This document shows positions 47,680 to 59,424 of a DNA stretch of 64,000 nt, in pieces. Within the stretch, counting starts at the first letter, position 1, and each line of letters begins with the position of its first letter. The translations under genes were made by a program, and so were the position numbers. The stretch is from NCBI RefSeq assembly GCF_023856365.1, contig NC_064538.1, positions 8,564,435-8,628,434 on the forward strand. The letters run 5' to 3'. Below the pieces are notes generated by a model that worked only from the letters and a program-made list of their open reading frames with translations, was not told the origin of the DNA and did not search any database. The DNA comes from Brienomyrus brachyistius. Lineage: Eukaryota > Chordata > Actinopteri > Osteoglossiformes > Mormyridae.

Positions 47680-47821
47680 GTACTTAAGAGCTGCATTGTG
47701 TGCTCGCCCTGTCCTGGGTTATTCCATGGACAGGCTCCAGACCACTGTGATCCTGCATAGGACAAGTGGGTATGGAAAATGAATGAATGAATGAATGAAT
47801 GAATGAATGAATGAATGAATG
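47680..47821 (+). mobile_element. 5'-truncated SINE with GAAT tail
   Basis: GCCCTGTCCTGGGTTATTCC, then CAGGCTCCAGACC and GGACAAGTGGGTATGGAAAA follow the SINE 3' body in order. The tail is an expanded GAAT repeat (47777-47821). The 5' half is missing. Confidence 0.65.
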
Positions 47822-48180
47822 TGTGAGATTTATCTGTTGATTGTTGTATTTCATTTTTTTTTGAGATTTTCAAAACTCTCAGTTGTCTAAAACAATTTGT
47901 ATTTTAAGTACCTTTTGTGGGTTAGGGGACAGGAAGCTATTAGTTGCTTAATTCATCATATGTCCTCTTTGCCTGTGGGAAATCTAATGTAACCATTATT
48001 TTATTAAAAATGCCTGTGAAGTAAATTGGTGGGGAAATCTCAAACTTCCCCTTAGCAATCATTAAGATGTAATGAGTGGTAGGAGTGAATGAGTGCAGAA
48101 CTATCTGTATTGCTATCTTTTCAATCAATAAAATTATCTATATCCATATTCACAATGGATTAAAGGGCTTAATATTGGAG
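47822..48180. other. Non-coding stretch, nothing recognised
   Basis: No element or coding signal seen. Confidence 0.4.
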
Positions 48181-48249
48181 TTAATATCATTTATCCCAGA
48201 AGTGATCAACATAATCTTATCATAAATGCCTGAAGTCAAAAACCACTAA

Positions 48250-48650
48250 GACCCCATTATATGCGTAGATGATTTCCAATGGGGTTCATTATGATTAGCA
48301 ACAGGGGTCGTTAAGAATAATACAAGAACCATTAGGGATTACTAATAAATACAAGAACCATTAGCAGCTACCCAATTAGTTAGCATTAGTTAGCAATAAA
48401 AACCATCATAAAGCAAAATTATAGACCAAAACCATTAGGTTATGGTCAGAATCAGAAACCAGACAATCAGAAACCAGTAGGACTCTGTTGCATAAGCAGA
48501 AGATTTCCATATGGATTAATTTAAGTCCATTATAAACAATACATACCATTAAGATAACCATATACACTACTGGGAAAATATTAAATTCCAGTATAAACCA
48601 GCAGAAATGCTTAATGGTTTCTAATGATTTTTTTCCCAGTAGGGATATTA
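48250..48650. mobile_element. Possible MITE built on ACCATTA words
   Basis: The motif ACCATTAG or near variants occurs again and again (about 48329, 48358, 48438, 48545) together with ACCAGTAGG and its complement TAATGGTTTC (48613). Right of centre CTACTGGGAAAA (about 48568) is matched inversely by TTTTTTTCCCAGTAGG (about 48630-48645), giving inverted ends around a subsection. Boundaries and TSD are unclear. Confidence 0.4.
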
Positions 48651-48805
48651 CAGATGAGTGTGTGTGGGAGAGAGAGAGTCATTGTCTGGTAAATGACAAT
48701 TAAGTAGCTTACTGATAACGCTACATTTTCTCTAGCTAGCAAAACTAAATATCACATAGAAAAAAAAATACAGGAAGCTTTTAAAATGCACAAGAACAAC
48801 TAAAC

Positions 48806-48859
48806 GCAATGTGAATCGCACAATGTGAATCGCACAATGTGAATCGCACAATGTGAATC
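48806..48859. repeat. 14-bp tandem repeat, ~4 copies
   Basis: GCACAATGTGAATC is repeated almost exactly about four times; the first unit lacks two bases. A small local duplication. Confidence 0.85.
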
Positions 48860-49691
48860 TATGCAAAGTAAAACAGCTGTCTAAGCATAAATAAAGCCAT
48901 CTAACAAACAGCCCCTCAGGGATGTGTAGAAGAATCTCTCCTTCTCATGAGTAGCTGGCAAAGAGAATCACCTGTAGTCAATGGTTATGTGGGAGGGACA
49001 GTATGTGTTGCATGCCAGTGAAGGTTATTATATCCCTGAAATCCAATGAGGAAATAGAAAGAAACAGATGTAGAGACTTAGATGATTGGATGACAATCGG
49101 CTTTCTGAAAGAACACATTATTCGTACCGGATATTCATTTCAACTGGATTTTTAGCTGAACCCTAGTCAGAGGCTTGGACTTTTAATATCGTGAAAATAT
49201 ACTACATTCAGCATAAGTTTAGCAGTGTTCAGGGGTTCTTCCATATTATCTGCTGTACGGCCTCACAGAAGCAAGATGTCCTTTGTAAGAACTGTGTTCA
49301 GCAGATTAATATTAATCTCTTCATCATATGAAGACTTAGGTCAGTCTTTTTCCCAATGAGGAAACGGCAGTGTTAATTTAATGTAATTTAAAGTAGTAAA
49401 TACTTTCGAATAATGTGCAAATGCTCTTGAAACTGAAATGACCGTCCACATACGTTCAGGGTAAAGAAACACTAGAAAGGTTTAGTATTGAGACATTAGA
49501 TTTTACAGTAATTTCTGTTCACTCTTTCGTTGACTGCTTTACTCATGAGAGTAAATCTTTAATCCTCATAAGCGTTTCATCAAATTTATGAAACAATACA
49601 AAAGTTCAAATTTACTGGCACATGTACAGTATTAAAAGCAATTTGAATGAAACTGATAAAGCAAAACTAATAGTTGCTTGTATTTTATGTC
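48860..49691. other. Non-coding stretch, nothing recognised
   Basis: No element or gene recognised. Confidence 0.4.
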
Positions 49692-49706
49692 ATGAATCCT
49701 TTCTAA

Positions 49707-49997
49707 GTCTCCGCCTGGGTCACATGTGTGCGGAGTTTGCATGTTCTTCCCATGTCGTCGTGGGGTTTCCTCCAGGTACTCCGGTTTCCCCCCACAGTCC
49801 AAAAACATGCTGAGGCAAATTGGAGTTGCTAAATTGCCTGTAGGTGTGCATGTGAGAGTGAATGGTGTGTGAGTGTGCCCTGCGATGGGCTGGCCCCCCT
49901 ATCCTGGGTTGTTCCCTGCCTCGTGCCCATTACTTCCGGGATAGGCTCCGGACCCCGCGACCCAGTAGGATAAGCGGTTTGGAAAATGGATGGATGG
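49707..49997 (+). mobile_element. 5'-truncated SINE with perfect 15-bp TSD
   Basis: Begins within the tRNA-like head at GTCTCCGCCTGGGTCACATG, so the A box is lost, and runs to the GGAT tail. ATGAATCCTTTCTAA lies directly before it (49692-49706) and directly after it (49998-50012). Truncation at the 5' end with a long TSD is the signature of incomplete target-primed reverse transcription by a LINE. Confidence 0.92.
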
Positions 49998-50012
49998 ATG
50001 AATCCTTTCTAA

Positions 50013-51834
50013 ACAGCACCTCGCAAATGAAAAATCAATATGTACACAACATTGTCTTCATGCAGAAAATCTTAAACAAATATTCAAACAAATGTAATAA
50101 GATCTCAGAACGACCAGTAAATGTAATACATCACGAGGCAGACAGTGTAAATGTTCTCTGCATTCACTGTGCAATTCAACAATTTTGCAGAGAGCAGTTT
50201 TTAAAAGGATTGAAGAATATTTAGATGCAGTTTCACATTCAGCTTCTTTGAGACTACACTGGAGATGAAAATACCTTGGATAGATGCTTGTTCATTAAGC
50301 TATCTTTTTGAGAGCGAGCCATATAAAGAGAAAATCAATTCAGAATTCAGCCATATGCTGTCCTCAGGCTTGCACAATGTTGCTTCCTCATTAAAAATGG
50401 TGGATGAAGACATTACCGTTGTCTTATTTTTTATACATATATTTTGTTACTGTTCTTTCATTTCTTGTAGGAAACATGATGTAAAGGACTATATAAAGGA
50501 CTTCATAGAATTTAGCTTTTATCCATTTATTTCCGTGATTCATTCCAGCTTTTTCCAGTGAAAATGAAGTCATGACTGTACTGACGCCTTCAGTAATGGT
50601 TTTACCGAAATTTCAACAGGAAGAATCTCCTGAATGCAGAGTGAAGGCGTGAACATCTGCGTTGAGCATATTCCTCTCTTCAGCAGCCCCCATAAAATGA
50701 AGGGTGCTCTTGTTGGAGATGCATGACATTTTTCCTGCTTTCATGTCTGTGCTATTTGCATTGTATAACATGGGCATGAGTGCATTTTTTCAATCAGTCA
50801 GCTTGTTGGGATGGTGGGATTTCTGTGGGAAATTGAGGCTGTTGAAGAAGAGCCATATCCTGTAATTTTGCACTATTTCCTTTTTTCACCAATGTGGCAA
50901 ACAAGCTAGTTCACTTGCTGAATTTTTGAGTTGCCTTTCTATACTATTCTTATTTAGGCTGAAATGCATTAGAAGTAATCGTATAAAAAAAATAGCTATT
51001 TTTTTCATACTGCAGATCTTATGCTAAACACTATTTTTTCGAGTCCTTAGTAGTGTTCTTGCTGGACTGAGTACTAGATTAGTCTTGTTTCTCAGAGTTT
51101 TGCTCCCTAATTCCCCCAGGGTGTTTGATTCTGGCTGCTGGCTCTGCGTATGTGCAGTCTGCATGATCTCATGAGTTTCAGTCAAATACTGCAGCCGAAA
51201 GCTATTCAGTTGCAGTGCATAGCAAGCACTGGAGTACATGGGTTATCTAGTCGAGTGGGACTTTAATGTCACAGCGACCATATTCAATTTACAACATATA
51301 GCGATGTGGAATAACGTTCCCACATACAAGATGCATGGTTAGACAGGACAAGTGCAGAATAAAACAGTCATACGATATAACAGTAAGGAATGATGTTTAG
51401 AACAAGCAACGATGGAAGCAGCAAATGCAACACAAAACCATACTGGAAAAAAGGTGGAAAACAACAAAATTAGAACAAGATGAGATAACCAATACAAAAC
51501 AATATATATTGAAGTAGAAAGTACTAATAGATAATAATTAATCACATGTAACCAAGCACAGCGTAATGTTTTATGTCACCTTGCTTTATTGCAGTAGTTT
51601 TAATACTGCATTCATTTTATGCTCCATTACACCAAGACCTCCAGTCACTGGGGCATACGGATCAGTCTGGGTTATTCATTACAGTCCATTTCTCAATTCT
51701 AACTAAAAGGAAGCTAATCATATAATATCTTATAACAATGTTGTTTTCTAATGAAAATCCTGTATTTTGTGGAGAACACAAAGTCATCAAAGATACTGTA
51801 CAATTGGCCAAAATTAATATTATACAGTCGTCCC
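50013..51834. other. Non-coding stretch, no gene recognised
   Basis: Frames of up to 98 codons near 50.0-50.6 kb, some starting in the SINE, without domains. Confidence 0.45.
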
Positions 51835-52060
51835 CCAGTATCCACCAGGGATTGATTCCAGGACCCTCCATGAATCCCAAAATCCACGGATGCTCAAGTC
51901 CCTTGTATAACATGCCGTAATATCTGCATATAACCTACGCACATCCTCCCGTATACTTTAAATCCTCTCTAGATTATGCATAGATGCTATGTAAATTGTT
52001 ATTATACTGTATTGTTCAGGGAATGATTACAAGAAAAAGAGTTTGTACATGTACAGTACC
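51835..52060 (+). mobile_element. Tigger-like (pogo group, Tc1/mariner) element fragment
   Basis: Starts CAGTCGTCCCCCAGTATCCA directly after a TA dinucleotide (51833-51834), the Tc1/mariner target. The next 200 bp, including GGGATTGATTCCAGGACC, GATGCTCAAGTCCCTTGTAT, CATATAACCTACGCACATCC and GTATACTTTAAATC, closely resembles the 5' part of Tigger-type elements of mammalian genomes as I recall them; the exact subfamily cannot be fixed from memory. It breaks at 52060, where another MITE begins. No transposase coding remains. Confidence 0.7.
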
Positions 52061-52160
52061 AGAGGTGGAGAATTCAGGTCCAGAAAGTAAAAGTAAAACT
52101 CTAGACCAAGATTTTGTTTCAACCAACCAGTTGAGCATAAACAGCTTTGAACAGCGTCTG
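52060..52160 (+). mobile_element. Single arm of the CAGAGGTGG hAT MITE
   Basis: CAGAGGTGGAGAATTCAGGT followed by TTTTGTTTCAACCAACCAGT matches the left arm of the element at 13521. Its first base coincides with the break in the Tigger-like fragment, so it appears to have inserted into that element. A matching right arm was not found downstream. Confidence 0.6.
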
Positions 52161-52509
52161 TGAGCATCTGTGTTTTATCTCCAAATGCTCTTCATAATCC
52201 TATTCATTAGTGAAATTACACTGTACATACATTATTTATACTTTCAGTAAGCTGTGTATTTATCATAGTATTGCTGTTTTTACTATATGTTAGTGTTATT
52301 TTAGGTTGTATGTGTTATTTGGTTTGATTTGGATTTTTATTTTATTGGGGCTGGGAACACTAAATAATTTCCAAATATAAATTAATAGTAATTACTCCTT
52401 TGTTTTCACAGGAACACTGTACTTTCAGATAGCAGGGGAATCCTGTACAGTATTATGCAGTCATTAGATCATACAATGTTCACCGAATGGACTGTGCAAT
52501 CAATTCCCC

Positions 52510-52590
52510 CCAGTCAGAATTTTTTTTCGGATGCAGTGGACCTTGGTTGTTGAAGTTTGGCCCTCAGGGATAAACAGTTTGGGACCCCTG
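52510..52590. mobile_element. One end of a hAT-type element
   Basis: AAGTTTGGCCCTCAGGGATA followed by AGTTTGGGACCCCTG is a typical hAT right terminus, ending at 52590. The partner end was not identified. Confidence 0.45.
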
Positions 52591-53588
52591 CTCTAGTGTT
52601 TACTGACCTGGAACTACAGTAATATTACTACCTAGGAATATAATAGAAATAGTACATGTAAAAAAATACATATCAATTACAATTTAAGGCAACATTTTAA
52701 AGTTTAGATTAAAGATTAAAGTGGCAACATTTTAACTACATAAAATAACTACACCAAGCATGCAAAACAATGCAAAGAGTCAGAGTAATACATACCCATC
52801 GGGAGATAAGGAGATGCACACAGTAAATGTGAGAGGGATTGACCAGAAATGATACACATATAGTAGCATGTGCTAGCTCTGGAGGCAAAGTGAATTTCTT
52901 GTGAACCGTCCTTCATTAAATACCAAACCGAATGAAAGAGACCCCTTCACTGTCAGATAGCTAAAAATTAACACCTGGTTATTTGTAAACCACAGGGACA
53001 GAACCAATGAAATGAGAGCAAACATACCTTTTGCAGTCACATAAAGCATCTAATAATTTTGCATGGACTTTTTGTAACCTGGATGTATGATATAAGAGGA
53101 AAGGAAGGAATGGGATTTTAGGAGCCATTTTGCACTTAGTGAGAGATGTGAGAGGTCTGATAGATATGCCAGGGTGAATTTCTGAGCCTGGTTTCTTCTG
53201 AGCCAGCTTGACAGTTCTCATTGAGGGAAGACATGATGCAGGCCAACGCGGTTCAGGGTCACGGGTTCCTGTCAGAGCCAGCAGTCGTGCACTTTCCACT
53301 ATAGTTTATACTCAGTATTGTTTGCTTTGCTAAGACAACAACAATGCCCTTAAATAACTTTCAATATACTTTTTCCTCTCCTCAGAATACTTTCAAATCT
53401 TCTTGATTATTGTGGAATCTAGGGAAAGGAGAGAGCAAGAGCAGACGGGATCCAAAACAAAAGGGGGTTATTTAAACTGAAATAATAGCAGCTGAATATA
53501 AACAGGGCTGTGTAGGATCCAGAGCAGGGGAAACAGAGTAAGGCTGGGGAATAGACAACACAGGGCACTGATGTCAATTACAAACCTG
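52591..53588. other. Non-coding stretch, nothing recognised
   Basis: No gene or element ends seen. Confidence 0.4.
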
Positions 53589-54080
53589 TGTCAGGGTCAG
53601 CACCCGCCCGACCCTGCTTTTCGTGTCTCCTCCCCGTTTGGCCAGCAGGCCATCCTGTCCTCCTCCCTGTCGCTACCTTCAACCCTTGTGTTGTGCTTGC
53701 TTCCTGGCCTGCTGCATACAGTAGCTCAGTGGGCTGACCACTAGGCTTAAAGATTGAACCTGCAGGTTGTGTGTTTGAGGCTGGCTTAAAACTCGCCTCA
53801 CCCTTTTCGTTTTACTTATTTGAGTTATTGTTTGTAGTGTTTATGTAGGGTGGGGGGAGGCTATGAAGGTAGGGAGCTGTGCCAGTAACTGGAAGGTTGC
53901 TGGTTCAAATCCCATGAATGCCTGGAGTGATTCTACTCCATCGGGCTCTTGAACAAGGCCCTTAACCTGCATTTGCTTTGTCCTGGGTATGACGTTAGTC
54001 TACAGTACTTCCAGCCTTATAAGGAGAGCCTCCAACTTGCAGAGAATAACTAGGAGGTTGGTGGCAGACCTGACACTCCA
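53589..54080 (+). mobile_element. Composite of LTR-like and tRNA-SINE-like pieces
   Basis: TGTCAGGGTCAGCACCCG (about 53591) opens a GC-rich, LTR-like segment. A tRNA-like AGTAGCTCAGTGGGCTGACC...GGTTGTGTGTTTGAGG follows at about 53718-53785. A second tRNA-like SINE head with TTGCTGGTTCAAATCCC and TTGAACAAGGCCCTTAACC lies at about 53870-53975. CCTGACA at about 54070 could be the inverted end of the LTR-like part, but flanking repeats do not match. Confidence 0.4.
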
Positions 54081-55970
54081 GCCACCGGGAAAAAAACGCA
54101 CAGTGGTCCATTCAGACTAGTGTGGTGCTGAGGTATCACCCACTGCATGACTGCAGTCAGGTTCTCATCCCTGAGGTGGTTTGTTGTGTGGTGGGTGCGG
54201 CATCGCACTGTAATCAGTGCACGCTCCTTATCTCTAGTGTTTAGTGATACTATTTGGCTTTTATTTTGTAACTTCATGATTTTGTAATCATTCTACTTTG
54301 CTTTAGTTTCCTAGTGTTAGATATTGTTTCCTAGTTTGTCTGTTATGCTTCTTAGTTCTGTAGTTCAGAGATCGTTTTTGTTGTTAGTTCCACCTGTTTC
54401 CCATTTCCAGTGCCAGTGCTTGTTTATTGTTCTACCTGTTGCTTCTTGTCTCGTGTCTCTCCTGATTGGTTGTGTTGCTTCATGTTACTTTTATGTGAGA
54501 ATTCTGTGTGTTACTCAGTTGTATTAGAAGGCCCTTAAATGCAGGACTAATACGGGAGTCAGGAGGAGGCAGCTGCGGGTGTTTACCACAGGGCAGGAAA
54601 GAGACGTAAGACTAAAGAATCACAAGGAATGGCTTGTTAAAGCCGCACCGGGGAGGAAATGGGAGGATCAAGTAGGCATGCTGGGTAGAACATGAAAATC
54701 ATGTGAGAAAATTTGTAATCATCCAAATATCCATGGTTTCTTTTTTTATTTCTTGAATTTTCAAAAATACTGTAAGAAACATGTCTTCATACTTCAGCTT
54801 CAGCTGTGAAATGATATGCAATTTTCACCGTAACTGTACCACGGCTGTACTGCCCTCAACACCAAAGGCCTTCTTGGTTAGCACTCTACTGTATGCAATA
54901 GAGTTGGATTTTCATTGGTCTGTTCCCTTGATTGCCTTCTGCCATACATGACATCTTCAATTATGCTGCCCTACAAATGGCCGTATTCCATGGAAACTCA
55001 TTACTCTCACTTGTGCCGTAGTCCTAGCATCACCTCACCCTCTCCTCTGCACATGCCCCAGTGGGAATTGAAGTCCATGATGAAGTGTAATACCTAGTAC
55101 GTACTCAGTTTCCTATCGCTGCCTTTTTCACAATGGCTTCATTCAGCTCCCATCCAGCACAGAGAGAACATGGACCGATCTGCTTTCCTCATCACACATT
55201 CTCAGCATACAGAGATACCGAAATGCTCATTACTCTACCATAGTCTTTCCCCTCTAATTTAATGTAAAATATAGTATTTCTTGTCCAGAAATATCTTCCT
55301 CAGTGTAAAGAGTTTCAGTTGGAGGTATGTGGTCTTAGATGAGCATTGCGTGCACTGCGACTTTATATGTTCCATGTAATATATTCTGAACAGGAGTATC
55401 TACTTTGTGTATGGAAATACACGGGGTATTTTTAAACATACTATTTGTTTTTGCCTCCCTGTTATGATCTGGGATATTGTTCATTATAACTTAAATGTAA
55501 AAAGCCCGCTGGTTTCTACGTACTCTTATGACTCATTCAGCCTGATCTATCCTGTCATGATTTCTTTTGTTACTATACATAGATTATTATTTTTGTATAT
55601 ACAAGTGTGCATGTCACAGAATGGAAGGCCAAACAATTGGACATGTCCCTGCAAAACAACCAAATGAGCTCCTCACCGGGAGGAATAAACGGGAGCTGTC
55701 CGGTGCTGAGCGTAAAAGACAGCACGACTCATGGAAGCCCAAAGCAGAGCTTGGCTCCAGTCACCTTGATCCATAGCTCACTGGCAGACAGACCATGCAG
55801 GGCTGGCTGACCCCTCTGCTCGTTATCGAGCTCCTTCGCTCCCTCTCTGTCAACTTGAAGCAGTGGTTTATAAAACAGGACAATATAACTGATACACAAG
55901 ACACACAAGGTCTGTAAAAATGAGGATAATGACAACGCAGACTGCAAATCACTTCACTGATCAATGTTAC
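54081..55970. other. Non-coding stretch with a decayed LTR-like T/C-rich segment
   Basis: The 54280-54540 segment (CTGTTGCTTCTTG, TTCCACCTGTTTCCC) has the composition of the window's LTR relics, without ends. Overlapping frames near 55.4-55.9 kb on both strands show no domain. Confidence 0.35.
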
Positions 55971-58900
55971 ATATACATTTATGCTCTAATCCTTTAGCTC
56001 CTGCTGCCTATTGACTCCCACATGACAAATCCCTGAACATCAGAATCTAAATCAGCTAATGACCTCATCAATATTTAACCTAGTTTACACATTGGCAAAC
56101 ATCACCCTCAGCTGAGTAATGCCTACCTGCATCCATCCCTTATTTTTATGTGTAAATTGAGGATGTCATAACTTACCACATCCATATTGGTTTCTCAGCA
56201 TTAGGTGTTAGTCGTAGCTACCGTTCATCATTTGCTGTCTCTTCCTAGCTGTCTTGAAAATATCTTTGCGAACGGTTAATTAATGTGGAATTAAAGGCCT
56301 AATAAAAATGAGTCCTATTATTATCATAACTTGAAAGCGCAGCACTCTTTGATTAATGAAATACGTGAGTAGTTATTTTATTTTTATCAGCCGAGGATGT
56401 GTGATTTGTTTTTCTGTAATACAGACTGAACAGTGACTGTGTTTACGCATTCTGTTTTTGCTTTATTACCTTGCTAGTACCTACTGGGTTAACACAAGCA
56501 AACGCTCAATTTAATCTATTTTAGGTTCTTCCGTGTGAAATATGAAGGTGTATTGATATGGCTGTATATAAATAATGGTTCACCTATCACCGCTAATAGC
56601 CACCACAGCCTGTGAACGGTACTCAGGGGGATCTTATGCAACCTGGTTTACTTCGAAACCCCAGCCCCCTCCCCCATAAATAGATCGCAAACAATCTGAT
56701 GAATGCCATCGTCCTTCACAAGTACTTTGGTCTCCATGTTAATCTTGTCTCCTCCCAATTCATCAACTACTTTTTCCAATAGCTTTCCTGCCACGGAACC
56801 TCATATCCAAAATTCAAGCACAGAAATGAGGGGAAAACATTCATATGGGGCTTTTAATTTTGGAAATATATTAACTATTTGCTGACAGCTGGGGCAGAGT
56901 CAGGATGATTTATAAAAGGCAGGGTGGCTATGGGGTACCCCGGGGGCTGGGTAAATGTCACACCCCGCACTTGCATGGCCATTAGTCTAAAATGAGCCTT
57001 TCTCGTAGACTCCACCCCTCCCCCCACCAACTCACATGCACACATGAAAATAATATGCCGTTTCTCAAAGGTCAATGAAACAAACTCAAATTCTGGTGGA
57101 AGGAAGAATTTCAGCACAGCAAGGAAGTTGGTGGAGAACCAATGTCCCGGTTTTCCAAGACAGCGGTTTGCTGTGTGAGGGACAGATTTGCATAGCAAGG
57201 TGTCATCATTACCATTGTCGGAGACATGTGGCTGACAGGGATCAGACGTGCTGGCCGCTGGGGTTTAAGAGACCCTGCAGCAGTACAGAACAGAAAATGA
57301 ATATCCAGTGATAGGGCTGCACTGCGTGATACAATCCAATGGCCATTTCTCACCCCATAGGCCAGTACCTCATTCCTCAAGGCCCATGCCAGCACAGGAG
57401 GCTGGAAGCTAAGCTCACGCCCCCCTCCGATGTGCATTCTGGCAATGACTGGCTTGTCACTCTAAGAGCTGCAGATCTTATCAAGTAACCTCACATAGAA
57501 AAGAGCACGGCTCCCTTGATTCCACCCACAGCTCTGTAGGTAACCTGTCAACATTTCTCTAAACCAATAAGAGGAACTCGAACACTGATGTCTAACAGGG
57601 CCAAGAGGATCATCCTCTGAGTCTATTCACTCCAGCTGGCTAAGGAGGCAAGATGGGGATTAAACTCCGATACACACAATATACTTCGGTATGACCTGTG
57701 CGGGGCTGCCCTATAATCTTTCTCTTTAAGATATACTCATGTCACGCTGAATAAGCTTTTGAAACTAGCTGTATTTAGCGTTACTTGTGTTTCAACAATA
57801 CTACATAGAGATTATACTTTCCTTTTCTCACAGATTATTATTTTAAACTACAACACCATGTCATATAAGTAAAATAAAACTTACCAATTGCATCTGTTTT
57901 GCTTTGTATGTAACATAAGGAGTTGCCAGTACGCTCCTCGGAGATGCTTATTTTTAAGGCAACAGTAAGTAATCAACAGTAAGTAATCTTTCAGTTTTAA
58001 CTTCTGGGGTTTTGTGTTTTGTATAATTAGCCAACTTTCTTATCCAATTTAAATAACATATTTCATGTATATTAATTTTATTTCTACATTACTTTTGAGA
58101 TCTGCTTTATATATTATCCTTATACAATCTTTTTGGAGTTTCTAATGTAGTGGTGACCACAGAGTAGGTATTATACATACTGTACTGTAGAGGCCACAGC
58201 TACACCTTACTGTGAACTGATTTCCAGCCGTGGCTTAAATAAACAATTACAGGGAACATGGCTGAAATTAATTAGATGGTGAAAATCATTTCCATTTGCT
58301 TGAAAGGTTGGTAAATTACAATTGATTAAATGGTAAAAAAGGGAAACAAGGACAGGACAGCTTGATGTTCTTGCGCGCTAGTTCTCTAAGTCTAGCTAAA
58401 GGCAACCAGAAAATCAATATAGTGTTTTCCTTCGGTGCCTTTTAAAGATTGCAAAAGAATAACAGAATGAAGCTCATTTCCCATGTGCTACACGCTTCTG
58501 TTTTCCCATAGGTGGCAAGATAACAGAACCTAAAATTCATAATGGGCCCCTGGAATAAATCACCTACAATTAATGCTTGGCACCTTTAAGAATTTAACCA
58601 GAGGAAACTTGATAAGGCTCCAATTTCAATTTACTTCAGGCAAATAAATAAGGAAGACTGGCTAAACACCCATGTTTATACAGCTGAAAAGCTGAAATGC
58701 TGTACAATTTACCCATTTTGCAAATGGTTGAAGGCACAATTTTAATGGAACATTTCCACGAATAGAGTTCAAGTAGCTTACTGTCAGGTTAAAGTCAGAA
58801 CAAGATCTATGAAAAGCAGGCATGTGTACAATTATGTGCTTAAACCTTGTAGCCAGTCATCACTGAGCAAAACCCATTAGTTAAGATTGAATCCTATAGG

Positions 58901-59339
58901 TTAACTATGGTCTAAAAATTCTTAAATTGTCCTGACAGCAATGTCATGCATTTATATATGGCATCTTCTAAAGTTTTGCTCAGCAAAATCACATTGAATT
59001 ATAATCATAATAATAAAAAGCTTGGAAATCAGATGGGTTTAGTTTTGTAGGACTGTTGGATTAACTTGGTAAGAAATATAATTCTCCAAAGAAATGGCCA
59101 ATTTTTTGAAAAAATATTCATGGTGGTTTGGACTGCATAGCCCAGATAATTCTGAATATAGCTAGAAGCCACAAAGCACGTACTAGCTCTGCATTTAAGG
59201 TACTGTTTGTTTGGGCATGAAAGAATTATGCAAGATGCGTCACTACATTTTATAGGATCTTAGTAAATTCTAATTAACTTCAGGTCATTTGAGATATATC
59301 TGTAAGTTAATCACACAGCGATAATGAAGATTTCTGTAA
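55971..59339. other. Repeat-poor non-coding stretch, possible conserved elements
   Basis: About 3.4 kb without recognisable transposons. Segments at 56262-56365, 58215-58335 and 58440-58660 have homeodomain-like cores (GGTTAATTAATG, AATTAATTAGATGG, AATTGATTAAATGG) and long stretches with no low-complexity sequence, as seen in vertebrate enhancers. I cannot measure conservation. Frames on both strands at 56.9-57.4 kb have no domain. Confidence 0.3.
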
Positions 59340-59424
59340 ATCAGGTGCGAGGAGTTGAATCAGTTGTGTTAAATGAGGGGAAACCCAAAAATGTATAAGG
59401 CTGGGGGGTTTGACACCCCAGCTT
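59340..59424 (-). mobile_element. Truncated hAT MITE, same family as 40631
   Basis: AATCAGTTGTGTTAAATGAGGGGAAACCCAAAAATGT is the reverse complement of text inside the 40631 element, and GGTTTGACACCCCAG is its end. Only about 85 bp of one side remains. Confidence 0.75.

Noticed and set aside
52510..52590. A complete hAT element here
   Set aside because: Only one terminus is visible; CAGGGG at about 52432 upstream does not share its flanking 8-mer.
57075..57437. Overlapping 78- and 108-codon frames as a gene
   Set aside because: They lie on opposite strands with no known domain; overlapping chance frames are the simplest explanation.
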